This document shows, one piece after another, positions 40,182 to 48,053 of a stretch of 48,053 nt of DNA. A program made the translations under genes and the position numbers. The notes beneath the pieces are model-generated. The model was not told the DNA's origin. It ran no database searches and was given only the letters and a program-made list of their open reading frames with translations. The first letter of the stretch is position 1, and the number at the start of each line of letters is the position of its first letter. Origin of the DNA: a virus. The stretch is taken from the IMG/VR virus record IMGVR_UViG_3300043119_000523, positions 1-48,053 of that record; one strand, 5' to 3'.

Positions 40182-41189
40182 TTATGCGAAGGTGATGACG
40201 GTTTCGTCGGTGGCGAGTGCATCGACGCGCTTCATCGGAATGCCCTGGAAGTTCATCAGCATCTTGCCGCCGACGTTTTCCATGGACAGGGTGGAGTTGG
40301 AGGTAAGATTGACCGTCTGCTGACGGACCTTCTCGCGCATCGTCCGGCTCATGTAGAAGGCGGCGCGGCCGTTGAGGTTCTGGACGCGCTCCATCGCCGA
40401 GTACATGAGATCAGGCAGAACCACGTCAGTGCCGATGGTCGGATGAGCCTTCAGCGTATCGACATCGATGTTGCAGATACGAGCGACGTAGCGCCAGTCG
40501 CGGACGGTCAGGCCGGCCTGGACCTTGTAATGCGTCGTCAGTGCCTGCATGAGGCCGTTGCCATCCGGGGCGGCGACGGTATCTTCGCCTAGGTCACGCA
40601 TTTCGATGCCCGATCGCGAGCCCTTGGGAACGATGCCGAACAGGGACTGGGGTCCCCAAACGACGAGCCAAATGGACTGGAGCGTCCCGGTGGTGGCGCC
40701 GGCGTTAATGAGCTGGCTGCCGTTCTCCGCCGTCGGATCGTTGAAGCGGGGAACGAGGCCGGTGAACTTGGCTTCATCCACGCCCTCGTCGCCGTAGAAG
40801 ATCGTTTCGGCGAGTTCCTGCGAAATGCCCTCGATATGGGCGGCGTCTTCGGTCATGCGCCAGGCGGCAGAGTTGCCGTTGAGCATGGCGAGGTCGCGGT
40901 CGATACGGGAGTAGTCTTCGAGGTTGCCGCAGTTGTCGGTGATCTGACGGGTTGCAGACTTCGAGGGCTGAACGCCGCCGTAGAGCTTGCGCCAGGTGGG
41001 GGTCGGAAGGCCGGTGCGAATGGTGGACTTGTGGCCGGTGATGAGGTTGCCCTCCTGCCAGACCATGTCGTCCAGGATCTCATTCGTCGAGTTCAGCATT
41101 TCGACGATGTCGGTCTCGATCGAGCCGTCGGGCGTCATGCGCTGCGACAGGTCGAAGAGGGTGGGGTATTTTGCGTCCAAGACTGCCAT
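40182..41189 (-). CDS. Major capsid protein (BPP-1-like HK97 fold), 335 aa
   Basis: MAVLDAKYPTLFDLSQRMTP, then NEILDDMVWQEGNLITGHKS and the body resemble the capsid proteins of BPP-1-like podoviruses (no long scaffold domain, unlike HK97). AFYMSRTMREKVRQQTVNLT and a strand-rich end support a shell protein. Flanked by scaffold and cement genes. Builds the icosahedral head. Confidence 0.85.
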   Translation of the reverse strand: MAVLDAKYPTLFDLSQRMTPDGSIETDIVEMLNSTNEILDDMVWQEGNLITGHKSTIRTGLPTPTWRKLYGGVQPSKSATRQITDNCGNLEDYSRIDRDLAMLNGNSAAWRMTEDAAHIEGISQELAETIFYGDEGVDEAKFTGLVPRFNDPTAENGSQLINAGATTGTLQSIWLVVWGPQSLFGIVPKGSRSGIEMRDLGEDTVAAPDGNGLMQALTTHYKVQAGLTVRDWRYVARICNIDVDTLKAHPTIGTDVVLPDLMYSAMERVQNLNGRAAFYMSRTMREKVRQQTVNLTSNSTLSMENVGGKMLMNFQGIPMKRVDALATDETVITFA

Positions 41190-41201
41190 TGTTGTGTCCT
41201 C

Positions 41202-41837
41202 TTAGGGGTTCATTCCAGGGTACATGCGTTGAGCGGTGGACTCCTTGGTCGTGGGATTTCCGCCGCCCGCTGGGGCGCCTTCGGCAAATCGATCAGCCAT
41301 TTTGACGAAGAACTTTACGATCTCCGGATGGCTGCCGGCGCCTGTGGCATCCAAGGCCTGACGCAACTCCGGTGTACCCTCGGCGTCAATGAGCTTGGAA
41401 ACTTTTGCGAGGTTCGGGGCGAGGTTGGCGCCACCGATCTCAGGATCTGATTTGACAGCAGTTTCCCATTCGGCCTGCTGCCTTTGAACTTCTGCGACCA
41501 TCTGTTCGCCGACGGTCTGGATTGCGGACTGGACCAGCGTGCCGTGCATTTCGACCAGCTTGTTGGCGCGGTCCTTGGGCGAGAGCTTGTCGTCGTTGAA
41601 AAGGTCAAGCAGGGCCGAGGCTTGCTCGTCCGAAACTGTGAGGCCCTCGGGCAGGGCCAGGTCTTCGCGGGTCAGCGGGACGACAGGCTCGGGCGTCGTG
41701 GCGGGCGGCTCCGCCGGGGTCGTTGCCGGGTCAGGCGTTGTCGCCGGTTCCTGGGTCGTAGTCGTCGTATTCTGCTGCGCCGGATCGGGCGTCGTCGGAG
41801 GTGTTGTCGCTTCCTGCGTCTGCTGTTCGTCTGCCAT
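41202..41837 (-). CDS. Scaffolding protein, 211 aa
   Basis: The N-terminal ~55 residues are a low-complexity Thr/Pro/Gln tract, followed by acidic helices (DEQASALLDLFNDDKLSPKD) and a basic-Gly end, directly before the capsid gene: typical of scaffolds. ATG 41837 follows AAGGAGCGTAAAG, a strong site, so the 107-base overlap with the upstream gene is probably genuine. No protease motif seen. Confidence 0.75.
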   Translation of the reverse strand: MADEQQTQEATTPPTTPDPAQQNTTTTTQEPATTPDPATTPAEPPATTPEPVVPLTREDLALPEGLTVSDEQASALLDLFNDDKLSPKDRANKLVEMHGTLVQSAIQTVGEQMVAEVQRQQAEWETAVKSDPEIGGANLAPNLAKVSKLIDAEGTPELRQALDATGAGSHPEIVKFFVKMADRFAEGAPAGGGNPTTKESTAQRMYPGMNP

Positions 41838-42132
41838 CTTTACGCTCCTTGAGCATTTCGAGGTAGCCTTCGGGGTAGGTTGCTATACAGCGCTCCTGGA
41901 CCTTTTGGCCGACCTCCAGTAGGCCGCAATTGAAACCCGTTACCGTAGGGTCCTGGGAGAAGGGATTGCGGTTTATCCCTGTCTGCTCGAAAAGCCACCA
42001 CAGGAAGTCACGGCCTTTGTCCGTTACTAGCAGGGCTTTGAAAGCTTCATCGACGTTCAGCTGGAAGATTTTTTCGCGGGCCGCTTCCTGCTTGGCGTCT
42101 TTCTTCAGTTTCAAGTCTTCATGTTGGGCCAT
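41731..42132 (-). CDS. Bbp19-like head protein, 133 aa
   Basis: Residues ~25-95 (NVDEAFKALLVTDKGRDFLW, WLFEQTGINRNPFSQDPTVT, FNCGLLEVGQKV, CIATYPEGYLEML) match the Bbp19 pattern of BPP-1-like phages; function unclear, probably minor head or scaffold-associated. The acidic last ~35 residues (DDARSGAAEYDDYDPGTGDN) are coded in the region shared with the scaffold gene. Confidence 0.75.
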   Translation of the reverse strand: MAQHEDLKLKKDAKQEAAREKIFQLNVDEAFKALLVTDKGRDFLWWLFEQTGINRNPFSQDPTVTGFNCGLLEVGQKVQERCIATYPEGYLEMLKERKDGRRTADAGSDNTSDDARSGAAEYDDYDPGTGDNA

Positions 42133-42170
42133 AATGGCATCCTTCGGTCAGGAAAGCAAGCGGCTGGCCC

Positions 42171-43829
42171 TCAGGCCAAGAGGGCTTGGAGGGCATTAGA
42201 GCCGCCGCCTACGTCGGTTTCGCTGAGTGTTTTTGCGCCCTGCACAAGTTGCTCACCCTGGACAGCGGCTTGCTGCGCCTGGACCTGATCTTGCTGCTGT
42301 TTGAGCACGGCCTGGAACTCTTCGGGCGTCCGAATGTGTGAGGCTTTGACGCCGATGTCACGGGCATAGTCACGGAGCATTTCGTCCCAATTCGGGAGCT
42401 CGAGTGTGGTCGGGATGATCTGGCCGATCTGGGCGATGACCTGGAGGAGCCGTTCGGTCGGGGCGGCGCCGACAGCGGACTGTGCGACAGAGAGGATCGA
42501 GACGTACTGGACCTCGATGGCCGCGTCCTTCAACTGTTCAGGAATTTCCGGCAGAAGCCCTGCGCGGAGCATGATTTGGAAGTAGCGATTGACGACGGGG
42601 TCGAGGGCTTCGTTCTGGAAGCGCTCCAAAACGGCCGCAAGCAAGACGAGCTTTTCTTCACGCCGTGCATCGATCTCAGTTGCACTTCGCACGGTCTCAA
42701 GCTGCGAGATCATCTTGAAGAGATCGTTGTGGAAGATTTCGCGGATGCGAGTGCGAACGTCTTGGATGTCGGCGGAAAGCTCGGCCAGAGGGATCTGAAC
42801 CTGATAGGCGGCCTTCACGCCGACATTATTAACACCTGCGACGTAGGTAACGCCGCGAGGGAGAAGGGCGTTGGGCTTGCCTCGCAACTGAATGTCGGCG
42901 ATGACCGGAGGATCGACGAGCTTGTCGAGGCCCTGGCCCTTCTTCTTCGTTTCATGCTGAAGCTGGATGATGTCGCCGAGGGCATCCATAGAAGGGCAGG
43001 TGCCATAGGGGTCATTGCCCGTGGTTTCCCAGCGAGCCGCGAGAACCGGGAACTCGTTGTAGCCGCGATGGTCGAGAAGCTCGCCGGCCGGGGCGCCTTC
43101 TGCCCAGTAGACTTCGCGGAACTTAAACTTCGAGGGAATGCCGGTGTCAGGCCGATTGGGCTCGATGAGGTGGCGAATGGTAATGGTGTGGGAGAGGTGC
43201 GCGCCGCCGAGCTTGTACTTGGCCCTGTGGACCTCTGACAAAGCTTCTTCGCCCCAACGCTGAACGACCTGGCGAAGTGTGTAGTCGAACTTGCGGGCGA
43301 ATGTGTCGATCTTGAGGGCGTCGTTTTGGGCCAGCGTATATTCACCGCAGGCTGGGTTGTAGCAGCGCACAACGGTCTCGAAGTCTTCGTAGACGATCAT
43401 GGTGGCGGTGCCGAATACGACGAGGTCGAGGTACATGACGGCCATGGCGTTGTAGAAGTTCGAGTCGGCCATGATGCGAAGCATACGACGCTGGACCTCG
43501 TCAAGCCAACGCTGCACGATGAGGTCGGCGTCGAGTGCCATGTCCCCTGTGCGAAGCTTGAACCACGGACGGCTGGGAGAAGTGATGCCGTTCATGAGGC
43601 CGGCCGCGAGAATGCGTGCTGCAGTCGTGCCAGTCGCATCGAGGATGTTGGGGTTCTTGGTCATCCTCGAGCGGCGTTCGGTAGGGCTGCAAAGCCAGTT
43701 ATAGCGCCGGGGCAGAAGGTAGTCGGCCAGAAGCTTGTAGTGCGGCTTCCAGTCGTTCCATTCTGTGTCCATGCTTGCGAGCATGGCCTTGATTTTTCCA
43801 TGCGCCTCGGCGCTAATTTTCTTAGGCAT
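42171..43829 (-). CDS. Portal (head-tail connector) protein, 552 aa
   Basis: Head-tail connector family: WNDWKPHYKLLADYLLPRRY then NPNILDATGTTAARILAAGL and GITSPSRPWFKLRTGD are the diagnostic N-terminal segments; the centre has ARWETTGNDPYGTCPSMDAL and the C-terminus is Gln/Ala-rich (QQDQVQAQQAAVQG). Forms the 12-mer DNA entry ring. ATG 43829 overlaps the small gene's stop. Confidence 0.9.
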   Translation of the reverse strand: MPKKISAEAHGKIKAMLASMDTEWNDWKPHYKLLADYLLPRRYNWLCSPTERRSRMTKNPNILDATGTTAARILAAGLMNGITSPSRPWFKLRTGDMALDADLIVQRWLDEVQRRMLRIMADSNFYNAMAVMYLDLVVFGTATMIVYEDFETVVRCYNPACGEYTLAQNDALKIDTFARKFDYTLRQVVQRWGEEALSEVHRAKYKLGGAHLSHTITIRHLIEPNRPDTGIPSKFKFREVYWAEGAPAGELLDHRGYNEFPVLAARWETTGNDPYGTCPSMDALGDIIQLQHETKKKGQGLDKLVDPPVIADIQLRGKPNALLPRGVTYVAGVNNVGVKAAYQVQIPLAELSADIQDVRTRIREIFHNDLFKMISQLETVRSATEIDARREEKLVLLAAVLERFQNEALDPVVNRYFQIMLRAGLLPEIPEQLKDAAIEVQYVSILSVAQSAVGAAPTERLLQVIAQIGQIIPTTLELPNWDEMLRDYARDIGVKASHIRTPEEFQAVLKQQQDQVQAQQAAVQGEQLVQGAKTLSETDVGGGSNALQALLA

Positions 43830-44020
43830 TATGCGCTCCCGAGAAGAGACTTACGGCCAGAACGGGCGGTGGAGGTCAGGCCCGAAACGGTGAAGGAAGG
43901 AAGGCTGCGGGCGAGGAGAGTTCCCTGCATCCCGCCAGCAGAGGTATCAGCGTTGGCATCGGCAGTGGTTGCGGCGTAGGCCGGCTTGGGGGCTTTTTCA
44001 ATTTTGGGGGCGAAGCTCAT
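43829..44020 (-). CDS. Small protein between portal and terminase, 63 aa
   Basis: ATG 44020 follows AGGAGTCTACCA and overlaps the terminase stop; TAATG joins it to the portal. Pro/Ala/Thr-rich and basic (KIEKAPKPAYAATTADANAD, ending RSGRKSLLGSA), likely disordered. Similar short genes sit here in BPP-1-like phages; function unknown. Confidence 0.6.
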   Translation of the reverse strand: MSFAPKIEKAPKPAYAATTADANADTSAGGMQGTLLARSLPSFTVSGLTSTARSGRKSLLGSA

Positions 44021-45540
44021 TGGTAGACTCCTGTTTGGTAGGGATTGTAATCGTCATACTGCACGGCTTTTTCTTGCAGAGGCTTTCCAAAGGGATCGAC
44101 CGGAGGCGCGAGCATTGGGAAAGCGAACGTGCAAGCGAGGGCGTCGGCGATGTTAGGGCTCGGCACACCGCGGCGGCGCATGTCTTCTTTCTTTTCCAGC
44201 TGGATGGCATCGCGGCCGTTGAAGCCGTACTGGGGGTCAGAGATTTCATCAACGAGGGTGCGGTCGGAACCGGGCACCTCGAAAGGGTGGATGAGGCCGG
44301 TGCGGAGCCAGTCACGCATGGCGCCCCAGATTTCAGCCCGCTTGTTGGCGTACTTGACGCCGGACTCGGAATTGACGCCGTCGGGTTGCGCGGAAAAGTT
44401 AACCGCCACTACGTTGATGGACATGTGGCGCAGTATGTCAACGACGCCGCCGCCCATGCCGGTCTCGTCAACGAAAACAACCGAGGCCTGATAACGGTCC
44501 ATGGCGACTACGATCTTGCGGGCGAGCTGGACGTTGTCGAGCTTGGCATAAATTTCAGGCTCCCGCGAGCGAGCGTCGTGGCCCTGGCGCGGATAGATGA
44601 CTGAGTAGTCGTCGCCGAAGCGAGCCACGTCAACGCCGAGGACAACGGGCCAGGGGTTATTGTCGTTGGCATGGGGCCGCTCGGCTGAGGCTCGGGCGTC
44701 GTTGATCGAAATGAAGGACTCGATGTCGATGCCGGGAAATTCACCTCGGACACGAACGCGCACGAAGTCGGAGTCCTCGCCGTAGTCATCGACCCAACGC
44801 TGGAGCTGGGACTTGTTCGTGATGGCGACCGAGCGGGAGTCAATCTTGCGGCTACGCCAGCGATGGGCGAACTTGCCCCTGTCGAAGCACTCGTAGAAGC
44901 GGCCCTTGTTCCGAGTTGGGTTACCAAAAACGCACCAAATGATCTCGGTGTTTTCGTCGGTAAGGGCGCCCTCGGTAACTTCCCAGATAACGTCAGGAAT
45001 GGCCGAGGCTTCGTCAAACACGACGAGGATGCGGCGGCCCTGGTTGTGCATACCTGCGAAAGCTTCGGTGTTACGCTCAGACCAAGGGACCATGTCGATG
45101 CGCCAGGTCTTTTCGTGCTCTGGGTCCGCCGAGAAAATGGCCGTGGCGGTGAACTTGAACAAGTGCCTGCCGATGAAAAGGCGATGCCACTTTGCCACCT
45201 CGACCCAGGTTTTTGTCTTGAGCTGGTTTTCGGTATTGGCCGTGACGACGCCCTTGGTGTCGGGCATGGTGGAGACGGCCCACCAGATGAGCATAGCGAC
45301 GAGGGCTGACTTGCCGATGCCGTGGCCAGAGGTGCGGGCGAGCTGAATAGCCTGGTCGATCGAGATAAGCCCCTCGCGAATGTCGCGGAGTAGTTCCAGC
45401 TGCCATGGGTCCGGCGCCGGGAACTTGGCGAGTTCGGTCCCAGGCTCGCCCCATGGAAAAGCCCACAGGACGAACTCGTCTGGCTTGTCGGAGTAGTAGG
45501 CCAGAAGGGACAGAAGCTCGTCGTTGAGGGGATCGCTCAT
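44017..45540 (-). CDS. terL: Terminase large subunit, 507 aa
   Basis: ATPase: Walker A RTSGHGIGKSALVAM (~residues 67-80) and Walker B ILVVFDEASAIPD. Nuclease: VLGVDVARFGDDYSVIYP with the first catalytic Asp, and VVFVDETGMGGGVVDILRHM with the second acidic residue, then a C-terminal Asp-containing region. It drives DNA packaging and cuts the concatemer. ATGA-coupled to the small subunit. Packaging type (pac, cos or repeats) cannot be read from this sequence alone. Confidence 0.93.
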   Translation of the reverse strand: MSDPLNDELLSLLAYYSDKPDEFVLWAFPWGEPGTELAKFPAPDPWQLELLRDIREGLISIDQAIQLARTSGHGIGKSALVAMLIWWAVSTMPDTKGVVTANTENQLKTKTWVEVAKWHRLFIGRHLFKFTATAIFSADPEHEKTWRIDMVPWSERNTEAFAGMHNQGRRILVVFDEASAIPDVIWEVTEGALTDENTEIIWCVFGNPTRNKGRFYECFDRGKFAHRWRSRKIDSRSVAITNKSQLQRWVDDYGEDSDFVRVRVRGEFPGIDIESFISINDARASAERPHANDNNPWPVVLGVDVARFGDDYSVIYPRQGHDARSREPEIYAKLDNVQLARKIVVAMDRYQASVVFVDETGMGGGVVDILRHMSINVVAVNFSAQPDGVNSESGVKYANKRAEIWGAMRDWLRTGLIHPFEVPGSDRTLVDEISDPQYGFNGRDAIQLEKKEDMRRRGVPSPNIADALACTFAFPMLAPPVDPFGKPLQEKAVQYDDYNPYQTGVYQ

Positions 45541-46103
45541 TCGATATCGAGCTCCGGCATGGCGTTGATCGTCTTCATCCGCTGGCGGGCGGCGTCCATG
45601 CGCGAGGCGATGCCGATGTTAACGGAGACCTCGGTCTTGGCGGAAGGTCCGAAGCCTACGCGGTCGGCGGTCTTTGTCAGGATGTCGAGGAGCTGGCCCG
45701 TGGAGAAAGCATCGGGCTCGTCTTCCAGCCTGTCACGAAGTTCGGCCAGGGCATCGGCTGAGAGGCCGGCCAGCTGCTCGTGCATGTCGAAATACTTCTC
45801 ATCGACCTGGTCCTTGTAGAAGCCGATAAGTTCCTCAAAGGCCGGATCGTCCTTCAGAATGGAGATGCGCGAAACTGTGTAGCCAGTCACGGCGGCACAG
45901 GCCTGCACCGTCTGACCTGCGGCAATAAGGCGTGCGAGCAGGTGGTGGCGGTCACGGATTTTGACGAGGGCGGAGGGCCGAGTCCCACGCTCCGAGGAAA
46001 GGGTGGCGAGGTCTGCGGGTCCGAGGTCTCGGTCATGAAAAGCCGCGATCTGCTTGGCGGCCCTGCCCCGCGTGCGCGGCGCGATGTCGAGGTCTAGGTC
46101 CAT
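45537..46103 (-). CDS. terS: Terminase small subunit, 188 aa
   Basis: Precedes terL with ATGA overlap. N-terminal basic region (APRTRGRAAKQIAAFHD) and a helix-turn-helix-like part (AAGQTVQACAAVTGYTVSRI), a central coiled coil (DALAELRDRLEDEPDA), and an acidic-hydrophobic tail. Expected to recognise the packaging site and form a ring. ATG 46103 follows AGGAGCCCCTC and lies ~25 bases behind the late promoter. Confidence 0.85.
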   Translation of the reverse strand: MDLDLDIAPRTRGRAAKQIAAFHDRDLGPADLATLSSERGTRPSALVKIRDRHHLLARLIAAGQTVQACAAVTGYTVSRISILKDDPAFEELIGFYKDQVDEKYFDMHEQLAGLSADALAELRDRLEDEPDAFSTGQLLDILTKTADRVGFGPSAKTEVSVNIGIASRMDAARQRMKTINAMPELDIE

Positions 46104-46136
46104 GAGGGGCTCCTAAGAGGTTTTGGAATTTGGGTC

Positions 46137-46165
46137 AGTATAGCTCGGCGCGGGCCGGGAAGCAA
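46137..46165 (-). promoter_or_regulatory. Late leftward promoter before terminase
   Basis: On the minus strand TTGCTT (46160-46165) and TATACT (46137-46142) are 17 bases apart. A start near 46130 gives a ~25-nt leader to the small terminase ATG. With no phage RNA polymerase seen, this would be read by host sigma70 enzyme, perhaps with an activator. Confidence 0.6.
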
Positions 46166-46391
46166 GGGGCCAGCTCGGAGGGCAGGTCTTCTTTTCTGTT
46201 TTCAGGGTGGGAGCTGGTTCCAGGTAAAATGCTCACAAAATTCGCGAGGGGGGTGCATAACCGCGGCCCCCTGGGGGTACCGGCGAAAGGCCCCCTAGCT
46301 TAGGAGAAGAAAAAGCCGCGCAGGGGGTGGGTGGGTAAGGTAGCGCGCAGGTGGCGGGAGAATGGGGAATAAAAAAGTTTGCGTGCTGGCC
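46166..46391. other. Divergent intergenic region between late and early promoters
   Basis: About 220 bases with no supported gene between the leftward promoter (46137-46165) and the rightward one (46392-46420). It is very G-rich on the plus strand, with GGCCCCCT at 46264 and again near 46290, short inverted stretches such as CCCCCTGGGGG, and an A6 stretch near 46373. A regulator binding here could switch between early and late transcription. No tRNA or named RNA seen. Confidence 0.45.
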
Positions 46392-46420
46392 TTGACATGG
46401 CCCCGCGACTCGCTTATGTA
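46392..46420 (+). promoter_or_regulatory. Rightward promoter for right-end early genes
   Basis: TTGACA (46392-46397) is followed after 17 bases by TATGTA (46415-46420), with an extended -10-like context. It would drive the 46452, 46760 and 47326 genes, ending at the 47533 terminator. Confidence 0.55.
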
Positions 46421-46451
46421 AGGGGCATCGAACAACGAAAGGAGCTTGGTT

Positions 46452-46688
46452 ATGGCGGACATAAAGGTTATTGAATACAAGGGGTTTACGGTGGAAGTCC
46501 GTTCGGACTCCGTATTCTTCACGGCTTATGACTCGTTTGGGGAACCATGCGGGACTATCCAGCGGCCTTCGCGATTGCATGGGAATAAGGACTGGCTCGC
46601 CCATGTTGGGACTGGTCAATGTGTGCAAGCTCACGGCGTTGGTCCGAGGCAATGCCTCCGGTCAATTGCCATTTACCACGGCGCATGA
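46452..46688 (+). CDS. Right-end early hypothetical protein, 78 aa
   Basis: ATG 46452 follows GAAAGGAGCTTGGTT; an in-frame TTG six bases earlier is less likely. Strand-rich start (MADIKVIEYKGFTVEVRSDS), with a basic His/Arg-rich C-terminus (CVQAHGVGPRQCLRSIAIYH) that looks less conserved and may reflect a frame near its limit. Unknown function. Confidence 0.55.
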   Translation: MADIKVIEYKGFTVEVRSDSVFFTAYDSFGEPCGTIQRPSRLHGNKDWLAHVGTGQCVQAHGVGPRQCLRSIAIYHGA

Positions 46689-46700
46689 TATTTCACGGCT

Positions 46701-46723
46701 ATGGCAGGGGGAGACTCTGCCAT
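46701..46723 (+). terminator. Intergenic hairpin
   Basis: ATGGCAG (46701-46707) and CTGCCAT (46717-46723) pair perfectly around a G-rich loop, between the first two right-end early genes. No T-run follows; probably an mRNA processing or stabilising element. Confidence 0.35.
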
Positions 46724-46759
46724 GTCCGGGCAATATCGCCCATGACGAAAGGAACGAAC

Positions 46760-47269
46760 ATGACTACGATTGGCAAAATGGTAGCAGAGGCGCTGCGCGG
46801 CGCAATGCTTGAAACGACTGTCGCGGGGAAAGTCTTCACGATTGATCCGGCGAAGCTCCCGGACAATGCCCTGCTTGACCTGCTCCGCTACGGCACGCAG
46901 CGCCGGTTCAATGACGCGACGGGCGGGAGTGATAAGACGACGGCTGACAAGCACGCGAAAGTTGAAGAAATGATCGCGGGGTACTATGAAGGCGTCACGT
47001 CGGCGCGTCGTGTCGGCTCTGGCGTGGACGAGTTGACCAAGATCATGCGCCAATTTGCACAGGCCCTGTTGAAAGAGACGCAATCGAAGGAGGTCTACAA
47101 GGCCAAGATCACGGATGCGGAAACGGCTGATCGCGAAAAGATCCTCGACTCGGTCATTGCCCGCAACCCGAAGGCCTTTGAAGAGAAGGCCGAGGCAGAA
47201 TTGGCACGGCGCAAGGCCGAGGCGGCGGAACGGGCAAAGCTTGCGGAAGGTCTCGACTTGACGATTTGA
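46760..47269 (+). CDS. Right-end early protein, helical/charged, 169 aa
   Basis: ATG 46760 follows GAAAGGAACGAAC. Starts MTTIGKMVAEALRGAMLETT, then a middle with VDELTKIMRQFAQALLKETQ and a long Lys/Ala/Glu helix (EEKAEAELARRKAEAAERAK). Size and composition recall the 11036-11530 product, with no clear sequence identity. Probably an abundant early nucleic-acid- or protein-binding protein. A hairpin follows. Confidence 0.65.
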   Translation: MTTIGKMVAEALRGAMLETTVAGKVFTIDPAKLPDNALLDLLRYGTQRRFNDATGGSDKTTADKHAKVEEMIAGYYEGVTSARRVGSGVDELTKIMRQFAQALLKETQSKEVYKAKITDAETADREKILDSVIARNPKAFEEKAEAELARRKAEAAERAKLAEGLDLTI

Positions 47270-47275
47270 ACGAAT

Positions 47276-47303
47276 GGGCGCGAGGGAATTGTCTCCCGCG
47301 CCC
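47276..47303 (+). terminator. Terminator-like hairpin
   Basis: GGGCGCG (47276-47282) pairs with CGCGCCC (47297-47303), with more partial pairing inside, followed by AAACTTTT. It lies between the 46760 and 47326 genes; likely partial termination. Confidence 0.5.
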
Positions 47304-47325
47304 AAACTTTTGAAAGGGAACGACG

Positions 47326-47508
47326 ATGAAAAAGCTTTCTTACCATAACGCCTATGGGCAAATTGTGACTTATCCAATCAAGGCCGAAATCACGGATGAC
47401 GACGGCAGGGTTTTCTATGTTGTCGGGCCAGTCCCCCTTGGCATGTATGACACGCGCCCGCCGTATGATGTTATTCCGAAAGACTCGGACGCATGGCGGC
47501 ACGAATAA
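47326..47508 (+). CDS. Right-end small protein, 60 aa
   Basis: ATG follows GAAAGGGAACGACG. Compact, strand-rich: MKKLSYHNAYGQIVTYPIKA, DDGRVFYVVGPVPLGMYDTR. Ends PKDSDAWRHE. Last gene before the noncoding right end; the strong inverted repeat and terminator follow at once. Unknown function. Confidence 0.6.
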   Translation: MKKLSYHNAYGQIVTYPIKAEITDDDGRVFYVVGPVPLGMYDTRPPYDVIPKDSDAWRHE

Positions 47509-47599
47509 GCCGGACGGCAAGGCAGAATGAAAGGGCGAGTCTTTGGGCTTGCCCCTTTTCTTTTCCGGGCCATCCGTGGGCCGCGCCATGCCGTCCGGC
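47509..47599. repeat. Inverted repeat enclosing the terminator
   Basis: GCCGGACGGC (47509-47518) and GCCGTCCGGC (47590-47599) are perfect reverse complements, with one further A-T pair inside. They start directly after the last stop codon and enclose the 47533-47564 terminator, forming a cruciform-capable block. Confidence 0.6.
47533..47564 (+). terminator. Intrinsic terminator of right-end early operon
   Basis: GGGCGAG (47533-47539) and CTTGCCC (47548-47554) pair with one G-T wobble, followed by CTTTTCTTTT. This is the best intrinsic terminator in the window and should separate the right-end genes from the end region. Confidence 0.75.
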
Positions 47600-47926
47600 C
47601 ATGGTGACACGGAAAATCCCCGCAAGCGCGCCACGGGCCAACGGTGGCGGAATGGCGGGCCATTTGGCCGCCCATGCTTTATATCTATCCCGCACCCGCG
47701 CATGGAGTCCTTTCCGAAAGTCCATCCCGCAAGTTGGTGTAGGGTTCCCCTACATTGTATCAATCGACACCTTCTCTCCCTTCCTACTATCGGCGGGGCT
47801 GGTCCGGAGGCGTGGGGCTGGTCCCGTCAGTTTCTGTCATAGCCAGCCCCCGCCCTCCCGTTTCCGTCCGATCCGTACCACAGGCCTCGGACTTGCTCTT
47901 TCGCCCGACCCCCTCTCAAAATTAGG
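47600..47926. other. Noncoding right-end region
   Basis: No supported gene. It contains further short inverted stretches (CGCCAC...GTGGCG at 47629-47648 and ATGGCGGGCC...GGCCGCCCAT), then the right inverted-repeat arm (47737-47837) and ~90 bases of pyrimidine-rich spacer before the homopolymer tract. The structure density suggests a cis-acting replication or packaging region. Confidence 0.5.
47737..47837. repeat. Right arm of imperfect inverted repeat
   Basis: 101 bases, reverse-complementary at about 60% to 120-221. It starts with a hairpin TGTAGGG (47738-47744) / CCCTACA (47748-47754), equivalent to the left arm's TGTAGG...CCTACA. It has two GCTGGTCC copies starting at 47798 and 47817, 19 bases apart as on the left. 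It ends GTCAGTTTCTGT, the complement of 120-131. Confidence 0.6.

Positions 47927-48053
<127 letters not shown>

Noticed and set aside
11036-47269. Paralogy of the 11036-11530 and 46760-47269 products
   Set aside because: Similar size and charged helical ends but no convincing aligned identity by eye.

Overview
The window is an almost complete, probably complete, genome of a lytic short-tailed (podovirus-type) double-stranded DNA phage of about 48 kb. The virion module resembles that of Bordetella phage BPP-1: small and large terminase, portal, Bbp19-like protein, scaffold, capsid, Bbp16-like cement protein, two adaptor/nozzle proteins, three large internal virion proteins and a T7-gp17-like tail fibre ending in a beta-helix. 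I see no integrase, repressor, reverse transcriptase, phage RNA polymerase or recognisable primase. The high G+C, the SD-led small genes and a lysis gene resembling rhizobial-phage proteins suggest a high-GC proteobacterial host, perhaps an alphaproteobacterium; the host assignment is inference.

Layout. From about 46.4 kb to the right end, and from 0.5 to 22.1 kb, all genes run rightward. First come about 25 small early genes of unknown function with an AAA+ ATPase (3122-4255) and an SF1 UvrD-like helicase (8455-9924) among them. A replication/recombination block follows: HIRAN protein, two RHH-type small proteins, a RecB-like PD-(D/E)XK nuclease, a Sak4-like ATPase, an SSB-like protein, a ParB-methyltransferase fusion, a DUF6378 protein, a DNA polymerase split into two genes, and a DUF3987-type ATPase. 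From 22.1 to 46.1 kb all genes run leftward: terminase to tail fibre, then endolysin, spanins and a membrane protein. The two blocks meet tail-to-tail on a shared TTAA at 22146-22149. They diverge from paired promoters at 46.1-46.4 kb. Most genes are translationally coupled (ATGA, TGATG or TAATG junctions), and many use an extended leader, GAAAGGARCCYY, before the start.

Most notable features. (1) DNA polymerase A exists as a UDG plus ExoI/ExoII fragment (17285-18337) and an ExoIII plus polymerase fragment (19325-20929). An HNH endonuclease, a 58-residue ORF and a DUF1937 protein lie between them, and the HNH gene ends in a differently coded copy of the tail of the upstream fragment. (2) The contig ends overlap across a T28-29 / AAATACAGTAAG / G10-18 tract. 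On the closed circle this tract is flanked by two imperfect inverted arms of about 100 bp, each ending in a TGTAGG...CCTACA hairpin and carrying CTGGTCC repeats 19 bp apart. This is a candidate origin, packaging site or physical end. (3) Hairpins with a palindromic ACTAGT loop punctuate the first early genes.
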